Counted from the stretch's first letter, positions 40,941 through 51,177 are shown. The stretch: DNA of 64,000 nt from Rhynchopus euleeides (GCA_963210315.1 OY723309.1:1612001-1676000); one strand, 5' to 3'. A program made the numbers and translations. Notes: generated by a model from the letters alone, not told the origin.

Positions 40941-40971
40941 ACTAGTGGTTGCCAACACTAGCGCACCGTGG

Positions 40972-41196
40972 CCACCACCAACCCCCAGGAGGGAGGAGAC
41001 ACACAGCACACACACAAACCGCCCCCTCTCATCTCACTCCCCCCCCCCCCCCCTTACACGCACCCTCCTCCTTTCCCCCGCTGCAAAAAGACCACCGGAT
41101 CTATCACTACACCGAGAGTGCGCGGGGGGGAGGAGGAGGTGGTGCACTTGGCTCTGTCCCCCCTGCCTGTGAACCCACCCCTGCGAGCCGGCAGGC
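40972..41196. other. 5' flank of the ARL16-like gene
   Basis: Short C-rich leader with a 16-C run (41039-41054) between the transposon end and the ATG. Confidence 0.4.
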
Positions 41197-41787
41197 ATGG
41201 CACTGCCAAACCTTCTCGCTGTGGGCGGGCAGGGCTCTGGGCTGAGCACGCTGCTTGAACAGATCCGCGCCTTCGGCAGAGGCGTCCTGCTCCCAGGCAG
41301 GCAGATGCGCAAGCTGTACCCAACACTGGGGGTCGACACGGGCACAACACGTCTGTGCGGGCAGCAGATCCGCATGGTCGAGGTGGGTGGCTCCATGATC
41401 TCCCACGCACACCGGCATCTCGTGAGCAACGACGTATGCGGGGTCATCTTCACCATCGACGCAACCCAGCCGCGCGAGCTCCCGCTCGTCGTGATCGAGC
41501 TGTACAACATGCTGCAGAACCCGAAGCTGCGCTCCGCACATGTCCCCTTCCTCGTCGTCTACACAAAGGTCGATTCCCCTTCGCGCATGTCAGCAGAATT
41601 GCTCGCCATGACAGTCGGCCTCCACGAGCTCCCCTCTGAATACGACGTCGAATCGCTCGAAGCCTCCGGCCTGACAGGATCCAACATCGAGCGGATCGTC
41701 GACTGGATGTCGCGAAAAACATTCAAACGCGGTGGCGGCCTGCCGCACGGCGACATCTCCTTATCAGGCGCCAACCCTGCCCAGTGA
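41197..41787 (+). CDS. ARL16: ARF-like small GTPase, ARL16-like
   Basis: 196 residues from the ATG at 41197. The order of motifs is that of an ARF-family G domain: P-loop GGQGSGLST (the usual Lys of GxxxxGKS is Leu), the switch I Thr region LYPTLGVDTGTT, EVGGSM where DVGGQ is usual, and TKVD for NKxD. EVGGSM and the following DSPSRMSAELL closely follow ARL16, whose switch II is ELGGCM and which has an MS motif after NKID. The Lys-to-Leu change would weaken phosphate binding, so nucleotide cycling may be unusual. There is no N-terminal glycine after Met for myristoylation (second residue Ala). In other eukaryotes ARL16 acts in ciliary protein traffic; here that role is inference. Confidence 0.75.
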   Translation: MALPNLLAVGGQGSGLSTLLEQIRAFGRGVLLPGRQMRKLYPTLGVDTGTTRLCGQQIRMVEVGGSMISHAHRHLVSNDVCGVIFTIDATQPRELPLVVIELYNMLQNPKLRSAHVPFLVVYTKVDSPSRMSAELLAMTVGLHELPSEYDVESLEASGLTGSNIERIVDWMSRKTFKRGGGLPHGDISLSGANPAQ

Positions 41788-42569
41788 CCTGCGGTTTGCA
41801 CGGGGTGGAGAGGGATGGGTGTGTGTGTGTGTTGTGCGGGCAGTTTGGAGGGGCGGGGGCAAGGGGGCAGTGGGGGGGGGGGGGGGTATTTGATGGCATG
41901 TCTTCATGCCACACACACCCCAGCAGGCCCTAGCTTATGTGTGGAGGACAGCACAGGGGGGCGGGGGGGGGGGGTGGGTGCCCCTCCCAGTCTCTAGCCC
42001 AGCGCAGCCTTACCTTACCCGGTGGTGTGTGTGTGTTGCTGTGTTCTGAGTTCTGAGTTGAGAATGCGTACGGAAGTTGGGTCTCTGTCCGTAAGCCACA
42101 GCACCCCGCCGCCCTCCGTGTGGTAGATCTGCGAGTTGCCGCCCCAATCACCACCCCACGACACTCCCCCCCCCTCCCCCCCTTCCCTCTGGGGTCAATG
42201 CATTCAAGAAAATCCCTTCCATCAAACCCCCTCACCCCCCACGCGTGACGTCATATGTTGGTTCTGCGCGCACCACCTCACCACCACCCCTGCAGGGGGG
42301 GGGGGGGGGGTTGAATTCGCATCTCCGACAAGCTCTCTGGTGGGTCTTCTGGCCTTTCCCTCTCACCACCCCCCCACCCACCCACCCCACCCCACCCCCC
42401 TCCCTTCTACTTCTATTTCACTACCCCCTGCACCCACCCCCCGCCATCCCAGCCCAAATATGTTTCACCTGTGATATCCTGGCGTGATATTCTTCGCAAA
42501 CGAAACCAAACGGAGCACACCCGCCGTGAAGGGCAGCGCTGTTTTTGCCTTTTTTTTCATACATTCGGC

Positions 42570-42720
42570 GGTATACCCGGTATGTACCGGGTATTTTCGG
42601 TATTTTGGGTATACCCGGTAGATACCGGGTATACCGAAAAAAAATCGTTATCCCCGGTATGTACCGGGTATCGACCCGGTATACCCGGTATTACTGGTAT
42701 CCTACCCGGTATACCAGATG
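42570..42720. repeat. Palindromic GGTATACCCGGTA repeat block
   Basis: Tandem inverted copies of ATACCCGGTA/TACCGGGTAT. The left margin CATACATTCGGCG followed by the repeat is also found, inverted, at 62500-62549, so both are ends or copies of one family. Confidence 0.65.
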
Positions 42721-43264
42721 CATATCTGTGACATACTGGTGATCCTATGTGTACATAGTGGACTTCCGCTGGTGAGGGGGTGCTGGAAGCGGGTGGTTGG
42801 GCGGACCTGATCTTCAGGTATCCAACACCTTCTTTCAGACACCCTTGAACAGGTGTTTTTCGGCAAAAATGGGCAGAAAACCATCCAGACAAGGACCTTG
42901 GGTGATTGGTCCTTGGGGCTCACTGGGCCGAAGCTTCATCCGAGCTTCGCACTGAGTCAGCTCAGACCTATGGCATTCATCCCCTCAGATTCAGAACAGG
43001 AGCCCAGAACTGCGCAAACCCGAAAGCTCTCCTTCCGCACCAGTTGTATCCGCTGATTATGGGTCCTGTGTGACGATGGCTCATAGAACATACGGCTACA
43101 CGGTGGACAGGACGCGATGTCCCATGTGGGATATCCCACATGGGAGATGGTCGCTATCCCACAGGGGAGGTGTACGTGTTCCCCCCTGGGAGAACGTACG
43201 CCGAGAACAGATGGGATAATGTCGGTCCTCCCAGGGGGGACGTGCCACCTCCTTTATGGGACAT

Positions 43265-43336
43265 CTAGGATAACCTACATTCTCCTATCGGTTCTCCCAG
43301 GGGAGAACCGATAGGAGAACGTAGACTATCCTAGAT
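43265..43336. repeat. Near-perfect 72 bp hairpin
   Basis: CTAGGATA...TTCTCCTATCGGTTCTCCC is followed at once by its reverse complement, with two short mismatched patches and essentially no loop (centre near 43300). Neighbouring sequence 43110-43390 has more short inverted blocks built from GGGAGA, CGTACG and ATCCCACA. Confidence 0.8.
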
Positions 43337-43963
43337 GTAGGTGAGAACACGTACGTCTCCCCTATGGGAGATGGTCGCCGTGGGATGGCCCATCCAGTCC
43401 GCCCGTGCGGATATCCCATACGTCCTGTACACCCTATACCAGCACCAAAGCTCATTTGAGAGAAACTGCAACAGACGTCAACCTGAATATATACAGGGCA
43501 GGGTTCCACGCTGCCTTCCTCCGGCATGCATGGCACACACCGGATGGGGATGCCTTCAGTGTAGCTACCTTGTGAGTGTGAACCACACTATCATCGGTGG
43601 AGAAACCAGTCAGGAGGGTCGGCGCCGGGGTAGACGGTAGGTGCGAGGACTCAGCCACTCGACAGCCAACTTCTCCAAAATAGTGTCTTTGACCAAAGGA
43701 CAATACCCGCCTGTCATGATCCCGTACCACAGAGACCCCCATGTCCCGTGCGTCTGCATACGTTTGTGATGACGGGGGATGGAACCTGTCTAGACCTCGC
43801 TCCAGGAACCAACGGCAACTCGGTGCCGTGGTGAAAAGCGTGTTCCCTTCTTCCTGACCTGCCATGATGATACATTGACGCTAACCACCCACATGTGAAC
43901 ACGCTACAGCTAGGACATACAAAAAGAATCAATGACTATCGCGTTACTAAACAGGCACACGGC

Positions 43964-44013
43964 ACAGGAGGTCTGAGGGCCGCCGGAGGACACGGTAGTG
44001 AATATCTGTCCAG
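43964..44013 (-). repeat. Hairpin-bearing short repeat, diverged inverted copy
   Basis: The reverse complement reads CTGGACAGATATTCACTACCG then TCCTCCGGCGG and CCTCAGACCTCCTG, clearly related to 6577-6640, but with the GC hairpin decayed. Confidence 0.5.
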
Positions 44014-44821
44014 TCTGTATTCCCTCGGGTTTGCGATGCTTGGAAGTAGGAAGGCTTCGCTGTCCCGCAGCCCGACCAGCAGGAGATCACTGGCCCTTGA
44101 GGGTTCATATTCAGGGTGTCAGATGCCTCTGGCTTGTACAATCGTGGACAGCTGCAGCCACCCATAGCACATAAAGTGCTCACCCAAGGAAGTCGAGGAG
44201 TTCGAGCTGTTGAACCTGAACCAGAGGGCGACAAGCAGAGTGAAGACTATGCAAATCACTGATCCGTCGTGTCCCCCTTGGACCACGTTAAACTCTTCTT
44301 CCTCCCACGCCTGCTTTGGCGGCTGGTAGGATGAATATGAAGACGACGACGATGCCCGCGACTCTGTATGAACATCTCTATGAAGAGTGGTGGAAAAGGA
44401 CCTCGGGTGCCTTCTTTGTGGCATTGGGCGGCATTGCTGCGCATGAGAAGGCTGGGTTTTCTCCCTGTCGGTGGGTGTCGGTGGGTAGTGACCCTCTCTG
44501 TATTGCTGGGTTCTTCGCTCGCAACAGGCAAGCGTTGTTATCCCAAAAAATGGGTGTTTCGACCGCCTGCGCGTGCTCTAGGTGAAGTTCTGCACAGAGA
44601 GTACATATTTTTGTCGGATTCCAACCTAATCTGGGTCGGTTTTGTGGTATATTTGCCCCAGGATCCGGGTTTTCAGGCCAAATACCCGTCGGATACCGGG
44701 AAAATAACAGTATTTTTGGCCAAAGGAGGATTCTTCATATTCCTGGATTTCCCGAATTTCCTGGATTTCCCCCGGCCCCTTAGGCGATTTCAGGGCGGAC
44801 AGGGCGGACATGCCCGGACCC

Positions 44822-45056
44822 GGAAATCCGGGTGTCCGGATGTCCGGGTCCAATTTTGACCCCCCCCCCCCCCCCCCCCCCCGGACATTTCCCGAATTTC
44901 CCGCCCGGACATGTCCGCCCGGACATCCGGACATCCAGAAATGTCCGGGCGGACATTTTCTGGTGTCCGGATGTCCGGGCGGACATGTCCGGACCCGGAA
45001 ATTCGGGAAATCCAATTTTGACCCCCCCCCCCCCCCCCGGACATGTCCGGCCAGGA
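44822..45056. repeat. GGACATGTCC-type palindrome cluster
   Basis: Many overlapping copies of TGTCCGGATGTCC, GGGCGGACAT and GGACATGTCC, broken by two C-runs. The block is internally inverted (ends near 44810 and 45056 match as reverse complements), so it may be one small foldback unit. Confidence 0.6.
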
Positions 45057-45146
45057 CCTCAATAGTTTGATTTTTGGTCCAGAAAATAGTTTGAAAATTT
45101 TTGAAATCTGGGTGCCCAAATTTTTTGCTCCTAAGACCGGCGATTT

Positions 45147-45176
45147 GTAGGGGGACCCTTTCGAATTTTTTTTTGG
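45147..45176. repeat. GTAGGGGGACC-TTTCGAA-T(n) repeat
   Basis: The motif GTAGGGGGACC, TTTCGAA and a T-run recurs at 45692-45720, 61560-61590 and 62253-62283, with different sequence beyond. It may be a conserved transposon terminus with a TA target. Confidence 0.55.
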
Positions 45177-45625
45177 AGAAGGGTAAATTCAGGGGCTTAG
45201 CTTGGATTTTGGGGTTGGGGCCGAAACTCGGTCAGACTCGGTCACAGTACACACGCAGTTGATTTGCCCCGTTGATTTGCTCCCCACCACCTGGTTCACC
45301 CAGAATTCGACGTTGCTGCCTTCCCGGTTCCCCCCCTTCTTATCTGGAACACCAGCTCAGCAACCAGGTTTGCAGCCTCAACCTGGGGTTGCTGTTGCCT
45401 TTGTAGGTGTGCATTGGCAGCTTCCCGCCAGGCAGTGGCGGATGCAGTCTCAGCAGCGCAGACAGTCCTGAAGTGGGCTGAAAAAGAGCTTTGTTGGTGC
45501 TTCCGTGAAATTTTCCATATACCTGGGACCCCCCGTGTTTAAGTCCCCCCAGGCCTCTGGCTAATTCGGGTCGAACGTTAAGTTTCTCCGTGCCGGGGGG
45601 GGAGGGGGGGGGGGGGGGGCTACCC

Positions 45626-45875
45626 TACCCTACCCTACCCTAGGGTTGGGGCCGCCGGGGTCCCAGATTTTTTGGTAATTTCCAGGTGTGGGTAGGGGGA
45701 CCTTTTCGAATTTTTTTTTCGAGGGGTGCCCATTTTGGCGATTTGGGCCCGATTTCGAGGGTTACGGGTGACCCTAGACCCTACCCAACCCTAGGGTTGG
45801 GGTTGGGGTTAACTCCAGACCCTACCCTCACCCTAGGGTTAGGGTTAACCCTAGACCCTACCCTGGGGTTAGGGT
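45626..45875. repeat. Telomere-like repeat block, left
   Basis: CTACC and CCCTA/TAGGG variants, interrupted by unique sequence with the GTAGGGGGACC motif. Orientation within the block alternates, so it is degenerate rather than a true telomere. Confidence 0.7.
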
Positions 45876-46227
45876 TACTGGGGGGGGCAATTAATCGTAA
45901 GTAGTCGAATAATCGTAAGGGGGCGATTAATTGTACAACATTTTCTGGGCCATTTATACGTAAATTTGTTTTGAATAATCGTAGGGGTTACGATTATTCA
46001 CTTTTGGCCAAATTTCTGACTTTTCCTCAGAAGATCAAGCAACAGGAACAGCAGGGATCCCACTCAGGCTGTACAAAGTGGAGAATCGGTCGTCATAGAC
46101 CAGTGATTGAGTCACCCCACATGTCGGAGCACACATGCCCCGAGTTTAATGGGTGTAAGAGAGTATGGTTTGAGGCCCCCCCGCCCCCAGGTTCCCTGCC
46201 AGTGAGGTGAGCCTGGGGGGGGGGGGG

Positions 46228-47380
46228 TAGGGGGGGTCAAATGGGGGTGACAAACACGATTTTTCAAAAAAACCGGCGCAGAGGCCCCAAAGCCCCCGTA
46301 AACCCTCCAAACCCCCCCAGATCGGTCCGGAAACCCATCGAACCCCACTTTTCCACCATTCCGGGCACCTCAGGTGCCCGAATTGGGGTACCTAAATTTT
46401 GTGCCACCGTTTGGTACCGGACAGTGCCACTGTGTGGGAGGTTGGAAAAGAAAATGCCCCAACACACCACATCTGAGGGTTGCAATGCATGTTGCTTGCC
46501 AACCACGTCATCCGGTGGGTGTCAGGCGCTCTGTAGGTGGCATGAGCCAGGTCTTCGATGTGTTCTGGCTTGTATATGTACCTCCCTGCCTGCGGCACAG
46601 GCACTGCCTTTGTCCCCCACACCAGCCACAGAGAGCGTATTGTACTCGGTCCACGGTTGCTGATTCATTGTGATGCGTTGTATCCTCGAGTGAACGTCAC
46701 ACACTAGTGGCACCACCACCCGCCATCCGAGAGCTGTATTGACTTTGCGCGCTTCCGTTGTATTCACCTCGCCACGCATATTGCACCGTTCAGTACCAGT
46801 GCTCTTGGGCCAGGCAAAGTAGACCGCAGCAACTACCAATTCTGGCACAATGGGTACCACGACAGCGCACTTCGTGTGTTCCCGGAATGTACAGCTCGTG
46901 TTGCAACAGTCGTTGTCAACACATCCCGGTTGTGGAGCACTGCTGCACAGGAATCACACGACCATCTGGACTTGTTCCGTACCTACAGGCAGCCTCCCGG
47001 TGCATGGTGGCAGGGAGGTACATCTACAAGCCAGAACTCATCGAAGACCTGGCTAATGCCACCTACATAGCGCCTGACACCCACCGGATGACGTGGTTGG
47101 CAAGCAACATGCATTGCAACCCTCAGATGTGGTGTGTTGGGGCATTTTCTTTTCCAACCTCCCACACAGTGGCACTGTCCGGTACCAAACGGTGGCACAA
47201 AATTTAGGTACCCCAATTCGGGCACCTGAGGTGCCCGGAATGGTGGAAAAGTGGGGTTCGATGGGTTTCCGGACCGATCTGGGGGGGTTTGGAGGGTTTA
47301 CGGGGGCTTTGGGGCCTCTGCGCCGGTTTTTTGAAAAATCGTGTTTGTCCACGTAAAAGGGTGGCATTTGACCCCCCCTA
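46228..47380. mobile_element. Foldback element, family D, copy 2
   Basis: 1,153 bp, in inverted orientation and almost identical to 26490-27641. TA lies at both edges and the CCACGTAAAAGGGTGG block sits at the right end only. Only scattered single-base differences are visible, which indicates recent movement. Confidence 0.88.
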
Positions 47381-47463
47381 GGGGGGGGGGGGCACCAAAA
47401 TTCTGGGGTGGCCCATACGCAACCTCAGGAAGATGGACACAGTCCAGAAACTGTACCCCACAA

Positions 47464-47527
47464 GGAACAGATGTTCACTACCGTGGCCTCCGGCGGCTGG
47501 GGGGCTCCGCCCCCCAGACCCCCCTGT
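47464..47527 (+). repeat. Hairpin-bearing short repeat, copy 3
   Basis: Essentially identical to 6577-6640, including the CTGGGGGGCTCCGCCCCCCAG hairpin region. It lies 84 bp from the right edge of foldback copy 2. Confidence 0.7.
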
Positions 47528-47985
47528 GGGCTCTCTTTGCATTCTCTGTACCACCTCGAAGGGTGCACCCGAGCCAAGCACCCAAGCATGGGAACTAGGC
47601 TGGAAACTGATACAGTCATTGAAATAGATCGGGACAGCCAGGGCTCCCAGTCACCGTCATACGAAGGGACTATGCGAACTGGAGACGGCGCAAGAGCAGG
47701 TGCAGCTGTGCTGTATTCTTGAGGGCTCCCGCTACGTCAAAAACCACGCCCTCATCCAAACGTAAGGACTGAGCCAAGGCGTCAATCCCTTCGGACCTCG
47801 TCAGCGCCCCAGGAACACAGGCCCCGTCATCGGTATTCGACGCGTGCCCCGCGCACGCCAGCCAACGACGCTCTGGTGCTGGGGATGGGGTCGAGGGGGT
47901 GGTGTGGCAGGCAGGGAAGTGCACGGGACCAGAAAAACCATTCGACGGTCGAGCGCGCACTGGGTGTGGAGGGTACCTAAAAAAC

Positions 47986-49305
47986 GGGTCACAGGGTCCG
48001 ACATCGGGTGTCGGACCCCACCGTGTGCCCATCTGGATGACTCAAGCGCCTCACACCGGGTCCCTCCCCTCCTGGTGGCCCACCGGGGTGCTATGGCCAG
48101 TTTCCACCGGTGCTGTTGCTGTGTGCACGGAATGCCGGTGAGACAGGCCGAGAATGCGACCCACACCCACCCCCACCCCACCAATTGACATTCTGAACAG
48201 CAAAACGGGTAAATTTTTGCCAAAAGTGAATAATCGTAACCCCTACGATTATTCACCACCGTTGAAAATTTGTAAATTTTGGGACACCCGATTTATACAG
48301 ACCGCGTCGCTAAATAATCGTAGGGGTTACAATTATTTGACCCCCCCCAGTAACCCTATACCGTACCCAACCCTAGGGTTAGGGTGAGGGTTAACCCTAC
48401 ACCCTACCCAACCCTAGGGTTGGGGTTGGGGTTAACCCTAGACCCTACCCTAGGGTTAGGGTCAGGGTTAACCCTATACCCTACCCAACCCTAGGGTTAG
48501 GGTGAGGGTTAACCCTAGACCCTACCCTAGGGTTAGGGTCAGGGTTAACCCTAGACCCAACCCTACCCTAGGGTTAGGGTTAACCCTACACCCTACCCAA
48601 CCCTAGGGTTAGGGTTAGGGTTAACCCTAGACCCTACCCTAGGGTTAGGGTCAGGGTTAACCCTATACCCAACCCAACCCTACCCTAGGGTTAGGGTTAG
48701 GGTTAACCCTAGACCCAACCCAACCCTAGGGTTAGGGTTCGGGTTAACCCTAGACCCAACCCAACCCTAGGGTTAGGGTTGGGGTTAACCCTATACCCTA
48801 CCCAACCCTAGGGTTAGGGTCAGGGTTAACCCTAGACCCAACCCAACCCTAGGGTTAGGGTTGGGGTTAACCCTATACCCTACCCAACCCTAGGGTTAGG
48901 GTCAGGGTTAACCCTAGACCCAACCCAACCCTAGGGTTAGGGTTAGGGTTAACCCTATACCCAACCCTACCCTAGGGTTAGGGTTAACCCTATACCCTAC
49001 CCAACCCTAGGGTTAGGGTTGGGGTTAACCCTATACCCTACCCTCACCCTAGGGTTAGGGTTAACCCTATACCCAACCCAACCCTAGGGTTAGGGTTAAC
49101 CCAAGACCCAACCCTACCCTAGGGTTAGGGTTAGGGTTAACCCTATACACAACCCAACCCTAGGGTTAGGGTTAACCCTATACCCTACCCAACCCGAGGG
49201 TTAGGGTTGGGGGTTAACCCAAGACCCTGCCCGACCCTAGGGTTAGGGTTCACCCTAGACCCAACCCTACCCTAGGGTTCGGGTTTGGGTCAGGGTGAAC
49301 CCTAG
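47986..49305. repeat. 1,320 bp direct repeat, left copy
   Basis: Starts GGGTCACAGGGTCCGAC and ends GGGTGAACCCTAG. It matches 56892-58211 at a constant offset of 8,906 at both ends and wherever I compared, so there are no net indels. It covers the right part of the TA-flanked element plus about 950 bp of telomere-like array. Confidence 0.9.
48353..49305. repeat. Telomere-like array, degenerate
   Basis: Units of the form AACCCTAGGGTTAGGGTTAA joined by CCCTAGACCC or CCCTATACCC. Both strands of TTAGGG alternate about every 25-40 bp, so the array is a chain of short palindromes, not a head-to-tail telomere. Confidence 0.85.
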
Positions 49306-51177
49306 CAGGACAGGTACGCCCCCCTGGTTGAGGGAGACTACCAGGAGTACGTCGCCCGGGTCGCTCGCTCGGGCACGTGGGGGGACGCGGTGCAGCTGGA
49401 CGCACTGCTGAGGCGGATCGGCAGGCATGCCGAAGTTTTCCGGCTTCGGGACGGGAAACTGACCGTCCAGTCCCGTGGGGAGTCGCAGGGCAGGCCGTGC
49501 ATCCGCATCGCGTACGTCTGCGGGTCGCACTACGCAACGGTGCTACCGTCCGCGTCGGGTGCCGGGTCCTCGGTGGCTGAGGAGGATGCGAAGGACATCC
49601 CGCAGGATCCGGATGCGGGGGCCACGATGAAGGTGCCCCTCCCCCGTACTGCCTCCGGGGCCCGCCCGACTGGGCAATGGGGACCGTGGGCACTCCGCCA
49701 GGAGGACTGGGACGTGGAGCTGGTGGCGTGGGACGCTGAGGCGGAAGGCGGGGTGTGCCTCGTGCCGCACGGGAAGGAGGCGGTGGCAGCGCAGGGTCTC
49801 CGGAGGGGCAGGACCTACTGCTCCCTCGACCCCCTGCCGGGCAGTGTGGCTTCGCGTGCGCGGGTGCGCCTGCTGGGGCAGGGCCGCGCCCAGGGTGTGA
49901 CCCTGCGCGAGCTGTGGATCGCCAGGGACGCGACGCCCACGTCGCAGGCGGGCAATGCGCCCGTCCAGGCGCCACGGGAAGAGCTGGTCCTGGCGATGGC
50001 CGCCAAGGACGGCTCGGAGGATGCGCTTCGGGGCTGGGCCTCAGCGAGGCAGCTGGTGCGGGTTCGGGTCGCCACGGATGGCGATGTGCGCCGGGCGACG
50101 GGTCTGGCCCCGCCCAACCTGGTCGACGATATCCTCCGCCAGAGTGGCATTGAGAAGGTGTACGTCCGCCGCCACCCCTCCCGGGACAAGGGCGCTGAGG
50201 TGGTGTGGCTGGTGTCGGAGGAGCAGGAGGCCTCCCTGGAAGCGCACCGGGGGGCAGACTGGTGGCTGGGGGCTGCGTGGCACGTCGGCCACAAGAAGGG
50301 TGTGCGCGTCGTGGCGGGAAAGGGCCAGCTTGCCAGGCAGGCCCTTGGGATAGCAGCGCGAGGCCGCCGCTACGCGGTGTCGGGTGCGCGGGGGATGCGG
50401 GGCGCCGAGCTCGAGCAGCAGCTGTCCGACGCGATGGGGTGGAAGGTGACCCCGTGTCACCTCTTCCGGGGGGTCTGGACGGTGGAGGCCGCGCAGGACC
50501 CGCAGCAGTGGGCGACCGGCGACCTGGCAGTGATGCAGGTCGCCCCGCCCAGCGCCAAGCGTCTGAGGAAGGGCGCAAGGCGCGCAGCCTCTGCACCTCC
50601 GGCGAAGCAGCGACGCACAGCGTCTGCTGGGCACACTGGTCCGGCAGTTGCGGTGCAGCGCTCGGGAGCCTGGCTGGGGGCAGCGAGTATGGCACAGCCG
50701 CAACCCTCGCCGCAAACGGGGCAGCGGCCGCGTCAACAACAGCCACCGCAGCAGCAACAACAACAACAGCAACAGGCTCGGCCTCAGCCGCCGCCGCTAC
50801 AGGACCTGCAGGCGAGAGCGAAGCTGGACTCCCAGTCGGAAACCCTGGCCATTCTCGCTGGCCAGGTCGAGGTGGCCCTGTCACGCCTCTCGACTGTGGA
50901 AGAAGCATGCCGCGATGCGGGGAGCCTCCGGCAAGAAGTGCAAGTGCGGTGGGAACGGTTGGATGCGCGCAGCGCCAAGCTGGAACAGGACCTTGCGGCA
51001 CAATCATCACGTCTCGAGGGTCAGATGATCGAGCAGGGCAAGCGGATGCAGGCATCACAGGACCGCATCCTCGACCTGCTGGAAGCGCAGCGGCCGAGGT
51101 CGGGGCGGTCGGAGTCGCCGGCCCGGAAGGACAAGGACCGCCGGGGCCGGGCCTCGGGCAGGCACGGCGGCAGATGA
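49306..51177 (+). CDS. LINE ORF1, 5'-truncated
   Basis: The frame opens directly after a TAG (49303-49305) at the junction with the left repeat and has no early ATG, so the true start is missing. Residues 1-80 (GDYQEYVARVARSGTWGD, then IRIAYVCGSHYATV) match the second half of an OTU domain: WGD, and a His near the end equivalent to the catalytic GHY. The half with the catalytic Cys is absent. The middle 400 residues are alpha/beta and unassigned. The C-terminal third has poly-Gln, a coiled coil (TVEEACRDAGSLRQEV...) and a basic tail, typical of nucleic-acid-binding LINE ORF1 proteins. It ends at TGA 51175-51177, overlapping the ORF2 start by ATGA. Confidence 0.75.
   Translation, partial: QDRYAPLVEGDYQEYVARVARSGTWGDAVQLDALLRRIGRHAEVFRLRDGKLTVQSRGESQGRPCIRIAYVCGSHYATVLPSASGAGSSVAEEDAKDIPQDPDAGATMKVPLPRTASGARPTGQWGPWALRQEDWDVELVAWDAEAEGGVCLVPHGKEAVAAQGLRRGRTYCSLDPLPGSVASRARVRLLGQGRAQGVTLRELWIARDATPTSQAGNAPVQAPREELVLAMAAKDGSEDALRGWASARQLVRVRVATDGDVRRATGLAPPNLVDDILRQSGIEKVYVRRHPSRDKGAEVVWLVSEEQEASLEAHRGADWWLGAAWHVGHKKGVRVVAGKGQLARQALGIAARGRRYAVSGARGMRGAELEQQLSDAMGWKVTPCHLFRGVWTVEAAQDPQQWATGDLAVMQVAPPSAKRLRKGARRAASAPPAKQRRTASAGHTGPAVAVQRSGAWLGAASMAQPQPSPQTGQRPRQQQPPQQQQQQQQQARPQPPPLQDLQARAKLDSQSETLAILAGQVEVALSRLSTVEEACRDAGSLRQEVQVRWERLDARSAKLEQDLAAQSSRLEGQMIEQGKRMQASQDRILDLLEAQRPRSGRSESPARKDKDRRGRASGRHGGR

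Larger units (their letters stand above)
38035..40971 (-). mobile_element. 2.9 kb two-ORF DNA transposon with 250 bp inverted ends
   Basis: The termini CCACGGTGCACTAGT (38035) and the reverse complement of 40957-40971 match with one difference, and inverted similarity runs about 260 bp inward on each side. Each end contains an array of palindromic GTCGACAACTG/CAGTTGTCGAC units (38088-38172 and 40828-40940), likely binding sites for its own DNA-binding protein. Both ORFs are on the - strand: a 340-aa protein with a winged-helix-like segment, and a zinc-finger protein broken by a frameshift. Neither matches a transposase family I know. It lies between the ARM-like and ARL16-like genes. Confidence 0.8.
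41788..45512. other. Gene-poor, palindrome-rich region
   Basis: No gene I can support firmly. It holds poly-C/G tracts (41872-41886, 42297-42310, 44863-44882, 45022-45038), several palindromic repeats listed separately, and two overlapping short frames near 44119-44585. One is on the - strand, with a hydrophobic VICIVFTLLVALWF segment; one is on the + strand (MPATLYEHLYEEWWKRTSG). Either could be an exon of a small gene, but I cannot decide. Confidence 0.4.
45876..48352. mobile_element. TA-flanked TIR element inside the telomere-like array
   Basis: Left TA-CTGGGGGGGG (45876) and right CCCCCCCCAG-TA (48352) are inverted, followed inward by AATAATCGTAGGGGTTACGA-type sequence in both arms (about 45886-46010 and 48225-48340). 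The flanks on both sides are TTAGGG-like, so it interrupts the array. It contains foldback copy 2 (46228-47380), a hairpin repeat (47464-47527) and no supported gene of its own. Confidence 0.6.

Noticed and set aside
43452..43865. Minus-strand ORF of 137 aa (MAGQEEGNTLF...)
   Set aside because: Plausible composition but no known domain, no neighbours and it lies among palindromic repeats; I could not support it as a gene.
44119..44585. Small membrane-protein gene
   Set aside because: Two frames on opposite strands both look partly protein-like; neither has a convincing complete gene structure.
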